Assembly (NCBI GenBank): GCA_965644295.1 | Contig: CBFFRP010000433.1 | Location: 124,001-188,000, forward strand | Direction of reading: 5' to 3' | From: Paraphysomonas bandaiensis | Lineage: Eukaryota; Chrysophyceae | Length of the DNA: 64,000 bases | Shown: positions 44,836-57,804 of the stretch, in pieces | Layout of the letters: every line of letters begins with the position of its first letter | Numbering within the stretch: position 1 is the stretch's first letter | Translations under genes and position numbers: made by a program | The notes under the pieces: generated by a model | What the model was told of the DNA's origin: nothing | The model's input: the letters and a program-made list of their open reading frames with translations, nothing else | The model's database searches: none

Positions 44836-45610
44836 TTATTCGTCCTCTTTCCAATCAAAATTCTCCATCTCATCACGACATAGATTGTCATTATCTTCCC
44901 AATTCTCAAACGCATCTGAAAGAGCCAATTGCGAGAGTAATCTTCTTGTATTATCTGCTATATCATCCCAAGATATAGAAGAGCAAAAGTTAGCACGAAC
45001 GTAGAATTTAACTGTCGAAAAATTAATACAAGACAGCTCCTTCAGAGCAGACTGTCCGAGAAAGGCATGCGATCTTCGTAAAACAAGTCTTTCACGAGAC
45101 CTTTCAAGTCGCTCTAATTCAACCCTCCCGAATCGTTCCCGCAAATCTTGAGAAGATAGGATAGTGTTTACATCATCAGCACACGAGGAAAATCTCAACT
45201 GTTTAACGGGAGCGCTTCACCATGCCCTACAATATCTTGACAAAGTTTAATTTCAAAGTTTACATGGTTTTTCCTTGAAAATAAAAGTACGAGTGAGTCA
45301 CCACTAACCCCACGACTTCCACCAATTGTGGCAATCTAATCGTGTGAAGGAAAACGCCGAAAGAGATTCACCAATGAATTTTCTTCAATAGGTAACAAAA
45401 TAGAAGCACATCCAGAGTTCACAAGAACTTTTTTGACTTGGATTCATGCAAATGAGTTTTTAATTGATGGAATAAAGCATCGATTCCTGTGGTTAACTTT
45501 GGATACAAAGACTAATCCGTTTAGTTTTACATCAGACACTAACTTAAGCTCTGTAGAATTACATTGTATCCAACAATCATTTTCTTCACTAGTATCATTG
45601 AGCCGTTGAG
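44836..45610 (-). pseudogene. Decayed retropepsin-like gene
   Basis: The minus strand reads as one protein broken by at least two stops and a frameshift near 45205. From the 5' side, KLNGLVFVSKVNHRNRCFIPSIKNSF precedes a stop, then KVLVNSGCASILLPIEE, which resembles the flap-side active-site segment of retroviral-type aspartic proteases (D-S/T-G-A) with Asn in place of Asp. IATIGGSRGVSGDSL follows another stop. The last 120 codons are open (SHAFLGQSALKELSCINF...DAFENWEDNDNL). A retroelement-derived gene is the likeliest origin. No long terminal repeats were seen. Confidence 0.5.
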
Positions 45611-46185
45611 CTGAGACATTGAAAGTTAGTATTATTTAGTTCTTAAGTATGTCTATCATGATAAGAGTATCAATTGCTTGATATTGATGGAAATAGTACG
45701 AAATTGTAGTGTATGTGTATTGTATAGGCTAAAAATACCAGTTTTTTTTCTTGTATTCTGTTTTTTGGTGAATAATCACCCTTTTTTCAGTGTTTGCAAA
45801 ATCCTAATAGACAATAGCAATGCCAGTAGAATTAAAAACTTCACTTTTTTAAGAGTATAAATCAGACTATTTCGAAAAAATCCAAAACAAAAACTACTCA
45901 ATCCCTGAAAACACGACATTTCCAAGCATGTACAGTAAATAGCCTACGAGTTGTGTCAGTATAACAGCAGAGTGATAAGGTAAATTCATATACAACACTC
46001 TCCAAGTGGACATCAGTGATGATATCATTCTTATGAAATCATTTTATCAATCTGTTTAGTTCTAACATCATTTAGTGTTGTTACTCTATTCGCATCTATC
46101 ATTTCTAGTGTTTGTAAGGATGAAAATAATGAGATAGTGAATGAAATCAACTTTAAAATAACAAACAGAGGAATTCACTGGAATA
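45611..46185. other. 5' region of the TPR-CHAT gene
   Basis: AT-rich. ATAACAGCAGAGTG near 45962 is a partial match to the recurrent upstream motif. Short frames here have no support. Confidence 0.35.
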
Positions 46186-49100
46186 ATGAAAGCAAGTGCT
46201 AGAAGTAAGCAAAGGAAGAAAGTTCAGTTACTCTCAACTAATAACAAGAGTTTTACTAATGGTGGGAGAATGATTGGAAGTGTAAGACAAGATATGGTTA
46301 TCCATTCTGGAATAGCTGATGAGGATGTACGACTGGAGAGAGTACGAAATAGCCACCATGCGGCGAGACAAGGTCAACCCGATGCTAATATTGTACGCAT
46401 TTTGTCATTATATGATAATTTGTGCAGCAAGTCGCTATGCAACTCGGAATGAGAGAGTATCAGGCGCAATTCTCGAGGAATCAAGAAATGGTTATCACAT
46501 CACTGCAAAGGCACCGCGGGAGCACGATGCTGCTGTCAAGCACTACACTGAGATGCTGCGACGCTACACGTTAGACTTTCCGGAGGAGTGGGCTCTATGT
46601 CATTTTTCATTAGGAAAGATATTTGCCTCAGATTCCCGACCTAGCGAGGATCGCAGCAGAAACATGTAAGAAAATATCTTTATATTTACAACGTGATGTT
46701 GATATTATGATATATTAATGCAGCGAAAACGCCATATTTCATTTCAAGACTGCTTCACAGGTGATATGAGTTTTCTTATTTCTTGTAACACTTTGTGTGC
46801 TTGTGAATATATGGGAGAACATCGTATGTAATGTAATGATGTTCTACTTCCCGTGTGTACAGGTTTTCACCGCGTCCAGTTTCCCTGCTATGTGGGCAGT
46901 TTCTGCCCTCATGCAAGCAAATCTCTACCGGTTAACTAATTCGTACTTGTTTTGCATGTTAAATGATTTTATGACAATGACAGGGAAAGAGCTCAACTTA
47001 TGGGTGCAAGAGAGTTCACAATGCCCAACCGGTGATGACATTTAACTGATATGTGATGTGGTAGTTTGTATATGATACCATTTTATAATTTGTTTCGCCG
47101 TAGTCTAATATTTTTTTATAAAGAGGTACGGCTACGACTTCGTCGAAGTTGGGTGTTGAGATAGCAGAAGAGGCCGTGAACTTTTTTACTGTTGAACCCC
47201 ACCGATTCCTCATGGAGCAGGGCTTTGCGCGCATGCAAATGGGGTGGCTGTTGCTCTTACTCTCAGAGTATGATAGCGATGTACGTCGTTTCTGTTGTAA
47301 CGTTAACAAAGTTGTGTAGCTGCTTTTTATATTGAGAATGCAGCATTTATGTTCGATTTGTCAAGAAATATTTTTTCTTACTTTTTTACTCAGAATATTA
47401 CAACCTTCGAATTGTCTCAGCTATTAGAACGTGCGATTTCTCATCTTGAGAAAGCAGTGTCAATATTTCAACGTCTTGTTGGGTCCGTTGGCTCTCCAGA
47501 GAATGCCAAGCTGTACGTAACTATGTGTTGTTATTGGTTGGTTGTAGTACGTTGTGTAGGACGAACTACTCGTTTGAATGTATCTTTTTGTATTATTTTT
47601 CCATGTTATGATTCGAGTTTTCTGTACCAACTTATCAGGTTAAATGCGGAAAGAAGAAAAAATCAGTCTGGGATATCAACTGGCAGCACTAAACCCAAGC
47701 TAAGGTGGTCTAATATACCAGAGGAGAGAGGCCAGGACGATGGAGATGTCAGCAAGACAGCTGTAGATGGAACTGATTTGGGGTTACCGTACCACCCGTT
47801 TCATCATCTTCGAGTTCTTCTTGCTAAAAAGTAAAACGCTACTTTGTTGAAACACTGTTCTCACAATGTGTGTCAGGCCGATCGTGCTCTATTCTGGACT
47901 GACAACTTACCTTCTTGGTTTGTATGCTTTGTTTGCGTGTTCACTGGACTGATATGCACACAGGAAATGCCTATTATGGCCTCTGCACGGAGGGTGATGT
48001 AGCGACATGTCGAGATACATTGTATATGTCTTACGAATATTTAAGCGACGCTCTTAAACTTAAATACAGTTTGAAGGTATGCAGTGCTCCATTCCATTGT
48101 TGTTAAATATTCCGATGGCTGACATTAGTCATAGGAATCTGTGCAATGGGTGGAGGCGAGAATTTTACTGGCGTCACTGGTTATGAAAGACCCCTCTGTT
48201 CTTGACGAGTCTAGTCCAACTGTTCCAGTATCAATGGGAAATGCTACTACTCAAATCCCCACGTCTGCCCCCAGTAGTCTGAAGCCTTTACAAGCAGGTT
48301 AGCTGCTCTATTTATGGAGATAGGGTTGTGTGATGAAAATGTAGGACCCAACAAGCTGGCTCCTGCCAATGCACCATTACCAACTCCTCCTGATAACAAC
48401 CTTGCAATTGAGGTTGCTGACTGTTCTCTGAGTCGATTTATTTTATTTAAATACATGCATAATATTACAGGTGGCTCTTTCACACTTGAACTTGGCGCTC
48501 ACATCGCCGTTGTGCAAAGTATGAATCATAATGATACGTAAACTTAAGTTAACGCACATTGTTCATTCTCACAGAAACGATTGACTGAAATATACTTTAT
48601 GATTGCCAAGGCCCATTTTGCGAAACTCCATTTCCTCTCTGGTACTGTTGTTTATTAATGTAAACTCCATGGCTTAATTTGAATTAGATACTGTTGTGTC
48701 TCCGGCATCGTTTGCCACCCCGTTATCTGATGGTACACTTCCGGCAGAAGTCATGTCCGAAGCCGAAGAAAACTTTCAAAAAGCAGTTAAACGTGTTTCT
48801 GCCGTCAGTAAATCCGGTATTGATGCCTACATATATTTCTTCAGTTCGTTGAAAATAGCAGAGCTACGGGTGCTTCAAGCTGTGGCTATCAATTATCAAG
48901 AAAAAGAGAATAAAGACGGGTCGAAATCTTTATCTCGAACTAAATCGATATCTCATGTGAACGATATTGCAACGAAAAGTGATAGAGATTATCTCTTTCA
49001 AAGTGCGCTAAAGTATCTTCTGGATGCGTTACAAGCGAAGAAGCCATTTGAAAATGTTGACTTGCACTTCCTCTCATCTTCACAGATGGGCTATTTGTTA

Positions 49101-52100
49101 TCCATTGGCCCAAAAAGGGAACTGTCTGTGCATTGTTTTGTGCGTACAATGATGTGCCTGTCGTGCATTATCATCCGGTCAAGATTTTTTGAGATTCCTA
49201 ACGTAGCTGAAACTGTTGTAGAGAGCAATAATTTGGGACACAAAAAGAAGAAGAGGCACGGCACAAGTGAATTCTACAGTGCTCGTACTCGTACCCATCG
49301 ATCATTACATCAGATGGCAGATGAGGCGAAACGTATTTCTTCGATGGCTCTTTTAGCATCTTTGAAGTTGGTCACCTGGCTAAAACCTAGTCGTATGGGT
49401 GAGTTCCAACGATCTGGCTTTGGGTTGTGGAGTTTTGAAAAGCGTGCCGCGTTATCAACACGTTATGAAGCCTTGACAGGAAAGCGGTATGGGCCACCTC
49501 GTGGCACTAACATCGATCGAGTATCGAGCCGAGTCAGCATGACGAGTTTGGGAGACAACTGTGTCAGTGGAGGTAGTGTAGTGTCAGATACAAGTATTCG
49601 ACGTACACCCACAAAGCCTCTCGATCCTCCACCGTTACAAGGAACTACTTACAATCGCTTGGATGACGAAAGTGTTGCACCATATCAGAATGCTGAGCCG
49701 AAGAACACGCTGCCACAGCCGTCGAAAACTGCCAAACGTATTGTAGCAGTGGAAGTGGAAGTTGAGGAGAGTAAAGTATTGAAGTCGACCACGTCATTTA
49801 TTCGCCCACGTACACCAGGAAGGTTTATCAATGCTGATGATGTTCCAGTAGCTCCAAGTCACATAAAAGCTCCACCAAAGGAGTACAAAGATGTTACCGT
49901 CACTAGAAAGGTTAAAAAAATAGTCCACAAGGAAGTGGACGATGATTCTGTGTCTATTAAACATGTACCGAGTATAACATCACTTAATTTGACCGATGGT
50001 GGATTGAAAAATCGAAAACATGATCCTGTTGAAGACAATGCTCTTCCGTCATATCGCAAGCGTACAACTTTTATGGATAGATTGAATAACTTATTTTCTA
50101 AAAAGCACAGGAAGAAGATGAAGAGGAAAATTCTGAAGATGGCTACTGAGGGAGCAGCGAATGCAATTAATGCGCCAACAGCAATCAGCACCAAGCTCAA
50201 GGAGGCAGTGGCTACCACGGAAGTTACTAAAGTGGCCAGTATTGAGGTGATTGGGACGGAGCATTGTGTATTTGGTCTTGCTCTTCTCTCTCATCTCTAT
50301 CGGCAGCTTCTTATGCTTAAGTGCCTTGCAATGGAGGTTGGGAAAGGAGCGCGTGTGAGGCAGTTGTTGTCATCTTATCTAGTTGAGGAGCACTCCATAG
50401 AGACTCTGAAAGATGCCCACGCAATGTTGCGTAAGCACTGTGAACATATCGTACCATGCCCGTGGACCTTGCAGGAGCTGAGTGAGTCTTGCACACATAA
50501 AGAACTCCGGATGATATTTAAAAGCCAGCTGAAGATATCGAATGCTCTATTAACAGAAGAGGTGACTTTTAATCGAAGCATGGTGAAAATTGATCCTTTT
50601 TTACCACTGGTTCTAACACTTCCATCGTATCATCGTCTGGCCGCTGAAGATTCAACGGATAACGAGTTTAACCTCGATGAGGAGCGGATATTGGTGGCTA
50701 ATAATGTAGTAAAAGACCCTGTGGCTGAGTTGGTTCAGGCCGAGCCCCGAGCAAGGCGTCAGGCCAAATTCGGAAAAAAACGAAGTCAAACATCCGAGCC
50801 GAAACCTGTCACTCCTGTAGTATCGAATGCTGCATTTACCCCACTTGGAGTTCCTCCAGGTGGTAATATAGGGATGAATGCCGAGGAAAACAGAGAGGGG
50901 AGGCGGCAGTGGGCCGCTTACTTAGACTCTACTGCAAAGGGAATGGAGAATTTTTTTGCAAAGCATTTAAAGTCGAATGAGGCGATGATTCATTGGCACA
51001 TGTTTACTTCTGCACTCACTGCACTAGGAAGCAACAGTTACCCCCTACAGAGCATAATTGCATGGAAAGATACCGTCGAAGATATTGCACCGTATGCCGC
51101 TGCTGGAGTTAGTGGGCTGTCCGCTGAAGTTCTTGCTCAAAAAGCGAAAACAGCGGCCAGTAAGTATGATGCCAGAAGGGCCGACCCCGACAGAGAGGGA
51201 AAGGCGGATAAAGATGATGACTTATTCAAACTGGTTATATGTTGCAAATTACATTGAATTTATACTAAAGCTCTGTCTTGTTTATAGGTTAAAATCGAGA
51301 AACTGTTCATGGAATACGGACGGAGTGATGTGGACTTATCGCAGATCAACTACGCTCTTCAGTCATTTGTAGATGCTATTCACTCTCGTCCTGCTCCAAT
51401 ACGTGCATCTAAGAGCACCGCCGCCTTATCACTCTTGTCTGACTGTTTTGCGATGTCGGAACTTTTGTGCAAACTCCCTGCTCATGTCGACACTATTGTT
51501 ATTTGTTGTCCGTCTTTCCTGAGTATTGTGCCATGGTCACTGCTGTTTATAGAAGATTTACCCGCTCCAGCTCATGGTGCGGATGTATTTGGGCGGAATC
51601 CTGAGAGAGCTTACGATGTGGGAGTGCTGCCTGAGGAGCAAACTGTACCGAATGTTATTCATGTAATGGATAAGTATAGTGTCCGTTTAGGAACTACTAT
51701 TCCGATCATGGAGTTGACATCCCTGCATGCTTCGCAATTGAGTCACGCCCCAGGACAGCACAAACTCTGTTGTGTTGATACTGATGACCAGGCGACTCTG
51801 CCTCTGACAGAGGCTGAAACAGGAAGTATAATGAGTCTGTGGTCTGGTGATCATTGGGACTACAATCTTTTACAAGGCATATGGGCATCAGCCTCAGCTC
51901 TATCGACGAAATTTCTGGAGAAGAACAAAAAAAAAGGGAGGGAAAGTACAGGGAGTAGACCAGGGACAGCAATGGATAGACCTGGCACAGCAATGGGTAG
52001 GCCTGGTACAGCAATGGGCAGGCCTGGCACAGCAATGGGTAGGCCTGGCACAGCAATGGGTAGGCCTGGTACAGCTATCGGTAGACCAGGTAGCCGTTCA

Positions 52101-54226
52101 GAAGGAAAGGCGGATGGTGGTGATGAGATTGAGGATGAAAAAAGCGAGGAAGACATGGATCAAGAGATTGAGAGGCGCCACAGGACATCGCAGAGTCTTA
52201 TTGGCTGTCGAGTTCTACATATGTGCGCCCTATGGGAAGTATCTCCACTGCCACCGCCCACTGCAGCAGAGATCGCAGCGAATCCCCGTGCCATTAAGCG
52301 TGAGTTTTTGCAGAGCGTTGTAATTATTAAAATTTTTATACTTGTATTTCTCTACAGCGTGGCCGGCAATAGCTCTTCCCGATGGACCGACGAATATTGG
52401 TGGATCTACAAGTGGCCCACGAATAGATAACCAGACCAGATTTGATGCCAGGTAAATCAAAGAACTGTACCGAATCAGTTTCTAAACTAATATATTTCTA
52501 GAACTATTGTGTCGCAACTATATCTTAAAAACTGTGCTTTGGTTGTTTTATCTCGTATGGGTATATTAGACAACATTCAAGCGAAGCATTTATCCCTCTC
52601 TGCTGCTGAAGGGGGTATTTTAAAAGATACGGCATGGGATGTAATTGATGCGTTTCACTTGTCCGGTATTTATTGCTTCTGTATATGTTAGTATCTCTGA
52701 ATGAATCGTGTATATAGGTGCGAGCACAGTCTTGTTTCCGCTGTGGGGAGGGGGGTCTATGGGCGGCGATTTGGGCCAGTTGGCGAGGCTTCTTTTATAT
52801 TTGAGATTTTATTTCGAATTGCCTAATTATGCTCACGTCGGTAGGCCTGTTGCTAAGGCACTCCAAATGACACAGGTTAGTGCATCATCTGCTTCACTTC
52901 TTGTTTACATCCCACGTTATCATGGTGTAGATATGGCTAAGGGGAGCCACCATCGCTGATATCAAAGAATTTCTTGACCTTGCCCCCATTCCTGAGAAGG
53001 TAAGTGTATTCTCACGCCGAATTGCAATCTATGACTATGTGGATAGAGTTGCGATGAACTAAAAATAGAGCTAGTTTCATTTGAGAAAGCGAAGTCTAAG
53101 GGAGCACAACGTGGAGACAGCCCAGGACCTGATGAAATAAAGCTTTTCAGTCACTTTTTTTACTGGGGAATGCTAACTGTATCCGGAGATTGCAGCAATG
53201 TTCATCCCGCAGGCGTTGGAGGCGATATAGAGGAGGAAAATGTGAAGAAAAGACCTAAAACTGCGGATAGTAGAACTCGCCAGAATATAGTTCAAGGGAG
53301 TCATTCTAACGGGATGAGCTCTGCTGCTCAGGAACAAGAAAGCAATAAACAGGAGGGAGAAGAAGATGGAGACAGTGACAGTGATAGTAATGAGGATGAG
53401 ACAGATGAAATGCACGAGCTGATCAGAGAAATGCAATGGCTACGCATGGAAGGAAGTCACAAAGAAGCTGATCTCATTGAGAAGGAAATTTGGCGCAGAC
53501 GACAGGTTGAAATTGATCGAGTCAAATCAAAGTAAGAGATTCTTCATGCGTTTTAAAAATAAGCATATTTGAAAGTACTGGAGTACTTTATTTGTATAGA
53601 ATACTCTCTTTCTGTCGATATATTGTGTTGCATGCGGTGGTTGACATTTTACCTTGGCCAGGTTGAATGAAGCTACTGGAGAGGTGGCCAGAAGAACATC
53701 TGTTGCTTTAACGTCAGGTCAGAACATGGCACGACGGACATCTGTTGCACTTGCAAAAGGGTCGTCCATTTTGACGAAGTCCGCGGAGACTTATGGGAAA
53801 AAAATATCCGCTGCTGCTGCTCATGCCAAAGCGGGGAAACAGGGTACGAAAATAATATTTTACGGAGTGAATACTAAAAGCTAGGCATTTGTTTTACTAC
53901 TACACCTGATATATGACATGTGGCTTATGTGCGAAACAGTAGCACCAGAAGTGTACAATTAGTGTAGTCGTATATTAATTGGTTTGGATTTATGTGCAGG
54001 ACGCAACAGGAAAGTTTATCATGATGGTGGAGATAATCTTCCCGAGTACAACTATATAGACGAAGCATATATGAGTGAAGATCAAAAACCTGATTTTGGT
54101 ATGTGCTTCGAACGTTGTTCACTCGATATTTATTGTTCTGTAGATGAAAAACCCACAGAAAATGAAGTGGAAGAGCACCCACGTGGTAGTACAGAAGATT
54201 CGTCTGCCGTATGTGCTTTAATGTAA
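46186..54226 (+). CDS. TPR-CHAT protein with degenerate protease dyad and CaaX tail
   Basis: Twenty-three exons encode 2,151 residues: 46186..46372, 46428..46665, 46724..46760, 46863..46930, 46984..47031, 47124..47280, 47394..47512, 47639..47830, 47877..47917, 47964..48076, 48135..48273, 48324..48412, 48471..48518, 48575..48641, 48688..51233, 51288..52299, 52358..52451, 52502..52665, 52718..52875, 52931..52999, 53071..53531, 53662..53843, 54000..54226. N-terminal TPR-like helices (about 95-550; ALCHFSLGKIF, NIENAIFHFKTASQVF) precede a long variable region. A CHAT domain spans about 1440-1900: SFLSIVPWSLLF, YSVRLGTTIPI, LIGCRVLHMCALWE, NCALVVLSRMG, GASTVLFPLWG, ALQMTQIWLRGAT, HFFYWGMLTVSGD. 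The usual HG and SAC positions read LW and SRM, so it looks catalytically dead. The tail ends CALM, a farnesylation-type CaaX box. Most exon calls rest on phase-consistent GT-AG pairs. Confidence 0.85.
51955..52095 (+). repeat. 21-bp minisatellite coding RPGTAMG
   Basis: Six to seven near-identical 21-bp units inside the CHAT region, between the GTTIPI strand and the LHMCALWE strand. They encode RPGTAMG heptads, which form a flexible loop insertion. Confidence 0.9.
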
Positions 54227-54395
54227 TATATATATTGGCGAGGAACTTCAATTATTGTCAGATTAGAGCACTGAGTGCCAGAAGTTTCAACATTGCTAGA
54301 AGTGTGTGTAATAATGTTGTACATAGTTTATTTAAATGAAATGCATTCTCTTTTTGTCTTAACCTTTTACGTATAACATATATATATGTGCTGTA

Positions 54396-54401
54396 AATAA
54401 A
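54396..54401 (+). terminator. Candidate polyadenylation signal
   Basis: AATAAA 170 bp downstream of the TPR-CHAT stop codon, the first canonical hexamer noticed in that flank. Position alone supports it. Confidence 0.35.
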
Positions 54402-54800
54402 CATGTTAGTATGTGTGCTATAGTTGTATGTGTGACAGTGTACAACAATATCAAGGATACTTTGCTATTTCATACGAAACAAGGATGTCTACCGATGACT
54501 TAGTGTTGAGGGTGTGTTTAGAAGAGGCCAAAGGATAAAGCTGGGGATTTCATCCTCTTTGTCGCGGTTCTCTAAAACACACAAAACGACGACGAAAAAA
54601 ATCTTTTCCTTTTCAATACTATCTATATTTTGTGTTCCATTGTTGTGATACACTCAAGATACCACTATTAACACTTAATATTTAATTCTTCACACTCAGT
54701 AGTGAATGTCTGATTATTTGCAATGGGTGTGTACGAGTCGGAACTAATATAGCAAACCAATTTAACTAACTAGTGCTTAAATCTGATATTCTACTCTATT
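54402..54800. other. Intergenic, no supported gene
   Basis: 3' flank of the TPR-CHAT gene; AT-rich with no feature recognised. Confidence 0.35.
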
Positions 54801-55111
54801 TAACGCTACGAAAGCTGCTTGTGCGACTACTTTCGCTCTCTGTCCTTAAGGTGAACTAGGCCGGATAACTGACTTCAGCAGGCAGTCCAATACCCCGGAT
54901 GCCCTTGAGGTGAGCCCAAAGACGTCTCTACACTCTACACAAGTGACACTTACTAGTGTCCCTTGTACCACAGAAGCATTTGACTTTGAGTAGACAGAAA
55001 GATATCTGCTGAGTATATATTATGCAGCTCACGGTAGCTTTCCAGAGAAATATCTGAGGTACTTATCTCCCAGAACACCACGAAAAGGTGCGAGTCCGAC
55101 TTTGTTGAGGG
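54801..55111 (+). repeat. Interspersed repeat family R2, copy 3
   Basis: About 310 bp, internally shorter than copies 1 and 2, beginning GCTACGAAAGCTGCTTGTGC and ending CGACTTTGTTGAGGG. The left end equals the fragment at 37.7 kb. The conserved minus-strand frame of the other copies is deleted here. Confidence 0.7.
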
Positions 55112-57804
55112 TACTCTGGGCATGTTTTTATCATTATATTGTGACAGCTATCCATAAAATGTACCTTATATACCATGTAGCATACGAACAGGCACTAACA
55201 AAAGTAACAAACTCAAAACGTTTTATTTTAGTTTTTATCATTGTTTCTGAGATCACTTTGTAGTACATCCATGTAGAGTACACACAGATATCTGACCCTC
55301 TAACAAGTTTCTTCACTTAACTTTAACCAACAAAGGCATTTCTACCTAAGGGTAAGATACCCTTATCAATCTCCCCCCCACATGCCGGCATAGTACTCCG
55401 TACACTTAATTCAACCCATCTGATTATTTTAACTCTCAATAAGTGCAGTGAGATAGTGTGCTCACCTGTCGCCTATATGACTACATAAGACATGCCTATT
55501 GGACTTAACAAGAGGTATTTTTCAGTCATGGTATGTATAAACACTGAGGAATGATACAGATATCTGAACATATCCTTATGTGTATACATATCTACGTACA
55601 TACATAGTTCTGTAGTGCGTGGCTATAGTAGGGGAGCATAATTATATTTTTCTTTTTGTGACTAGTTCGAATTTTTTATTTTGTTTTGACGAAACCAAGT
55701 ATACTGTTGAATACTTTTCGTAATGCCCTGTATCTGGAGCAGCGTGATAGTCATTTCTCGCTCAACGCCGGACACTTTACCTAGAATGACTCTTCTAGTA
55801 CGAAATGTTTTCCTCATTGCACTGTATATGTAGTTGTAGATATGATACCAAAAAGTTTCCCATGTTGAGATGAGAGCGTTTTCATAAATCTCTGAGTATA
55901 AATATTTGTAGCAGTGGCTAAACGGGGTGGTGTTCCAGTGTCCTGGTGTCCTGTATAGCATATGGTGTAGTTGACACATGCCTGTGCAAGCAGTGCATGC
56001 ATCTCAAGTTCTATCAATCGACCTTAGGTAAATACTCGTGAATATGTGGTAAGGGGGTGTTTACCAGTCGAATTATGTTTGGTCATGGCCCCTCATATGC
56101 ATAATATGGTTGATATAAGTGTGATCGATATGCATATGTGTAGGAGTTATATGTATATTATGCAGCAGAGAGACAGCACGCTTAAAGCCTGCGTGTGAAC
56201 TACCCCTTTAGACAGGATTTCGACGACTCTTCCACCAGGCTTGCGTAACAATTAATTGGTTTTCAATTTATTGGAAGTCTTCCACTTGATTATAGAGGTG
56301 GTTCAAGCCTTTCTGAGGTGTCTGTGTGTGAATCTGTGTCGCTATTATCACTCATAGCAGTGCTCAGTATAATCTTAAAGAAGATACATACCCAACTAGG
56401 AAGGGGAAGGCACTACTCAACAACCCATTAGTAACTACCTGGCTGGCATTATTAACATGCACTAATAAATACTTGGTACTTAAAGGTGTTCATTCTCAGT
56501 TAATCATATTAATATTAAAGGAAATAATCGAAAAGATAAATCACTCAAGTCAGTTACTCATATAAAATTAAACCTGATCGACCCTTGGGGGGAGCCTGAG
56601 TGGATGCAGTCAGGTATATCAATAAGGAACTTCTGAGCCACAGTGCTGTGCTGTGTCGGATCTGCAGCCTCCGCACGCCTGAACCTCATCTCAAAATTCT
56701 AGGTAATTGCTGGCCTGGTGTTCTCCGTCCAGTCATAATCCTTCGGTGTTAAGAAGTTATCCTTGTCCTTCCAGAGACTGATTCGTAGCGACCCCACCGT
56801 TCGCCACACAGACAGCAATCCTCATTTTGGTGGCAGTGTTGCACTGCGAATTCTCATACATCGCTTCTTCGACTCCACCCATAACCAGCATGGTCATGGA
56901 GGTCGAACGTCACTGCCATAAATTCCCTGTCAATACGTGATGGCAGGAGTGGAGGTGGTCCGGAGAGAGGAAACTGCAACTCATCGATGACACTGACCAT
57001 CAGAAGTGATTAGGCTCATCTGCCACAAAGCGTTCATAACCGATATAGATTCCACATCGAGCCATCCCGAAGAAGGCTTAAATCTCTCGTCAGAGTAGAA
57101 AATGGAACTCCAAACTGCTCCATAGGATTTCGCTCCACTTCTTTTTGCCAATAACGCGGGCTTTAGGGCTGCCATACATACCTCAAGTTAGTGGACCTTC
57201 CAGCTTGGTGGAATAGTGATGTCAGGCAATAGAAATTTTAACGGCTACTCTGATGGTCTGATCAGGTGCCCGGGAGGGGCCTCAATTAAGGTGATCTATT
57301 GACGGGAGTGCCCCAACAACTTCCAGTCTGAGTCGCTTTCATTACTGATGTAATTATATTAATAGTCGTGGGTGTGGGTCGCTTGCATCATGCTCCTAAT
57401 GATGGGAGGCCACCATGAGGATTCATGTCACCTATCTCTATAAATATGAGATTAGAGTGGGATCTGAAGGGACTGTGTGTCAAGCATACTCAAGTTAAGT
57501 TAGTCAGTCTAAGCATATGACCGTATAGATACCGGGGTTTTCCTATTGAAAAGTACTGGTTTTTATATTATTTTTTTGCAATATTCGTGGTGTTTACGAT
57601 CGTAGTAGTGAAACTTTGCCTGCATAAAGGGGTTTTTATATGCAATATCCAACTACGAGTACATACAGTGGAGCTGGAGGCAGTTGTAAGCTAATGCATC
57701 AGCTCAGGCAGGGCGGTTGCCTGGTCTGAAGAATGGATATTATGTTTGCATCACTGGATCATTCGTTCGCTTAGTTCAGTGCACACGTAACAGTGGTGCA
57801 CATA
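55112..57804. other. Gene-poor region, possible decayed element
   Basis: No intact gene. Between about 56600 and 57175 the minus strand carries frame-shifted stretches that look protein-like (e.g. SSIFYSDERFKPSSGWLDVESISVMNALWQ; ELQFPLSGPPPLLPSRIDRE) but could not be joined or assigned. They may be remains of a transposase or integrase gene. A further frame at 55662-55979 is unsupported. Confidence 0.3.

Noticed and set aside
48274-48323. A 26-bp intron (from 48298) in the TPR-CHAT gene
   Set aside because: A donor at 48274 gives a normal 50-bp intron with correct phase (A|GG), so an ultrashort intron is not needed.
56981-57175. Transposase fragment call (YSDERFKPSSGWLD)
   Set aside because: The SDE-like string recalls mariner transposases, but the flanking sequence does not align to the rest of that domain, so I leave it as unassigned decayed sequence.
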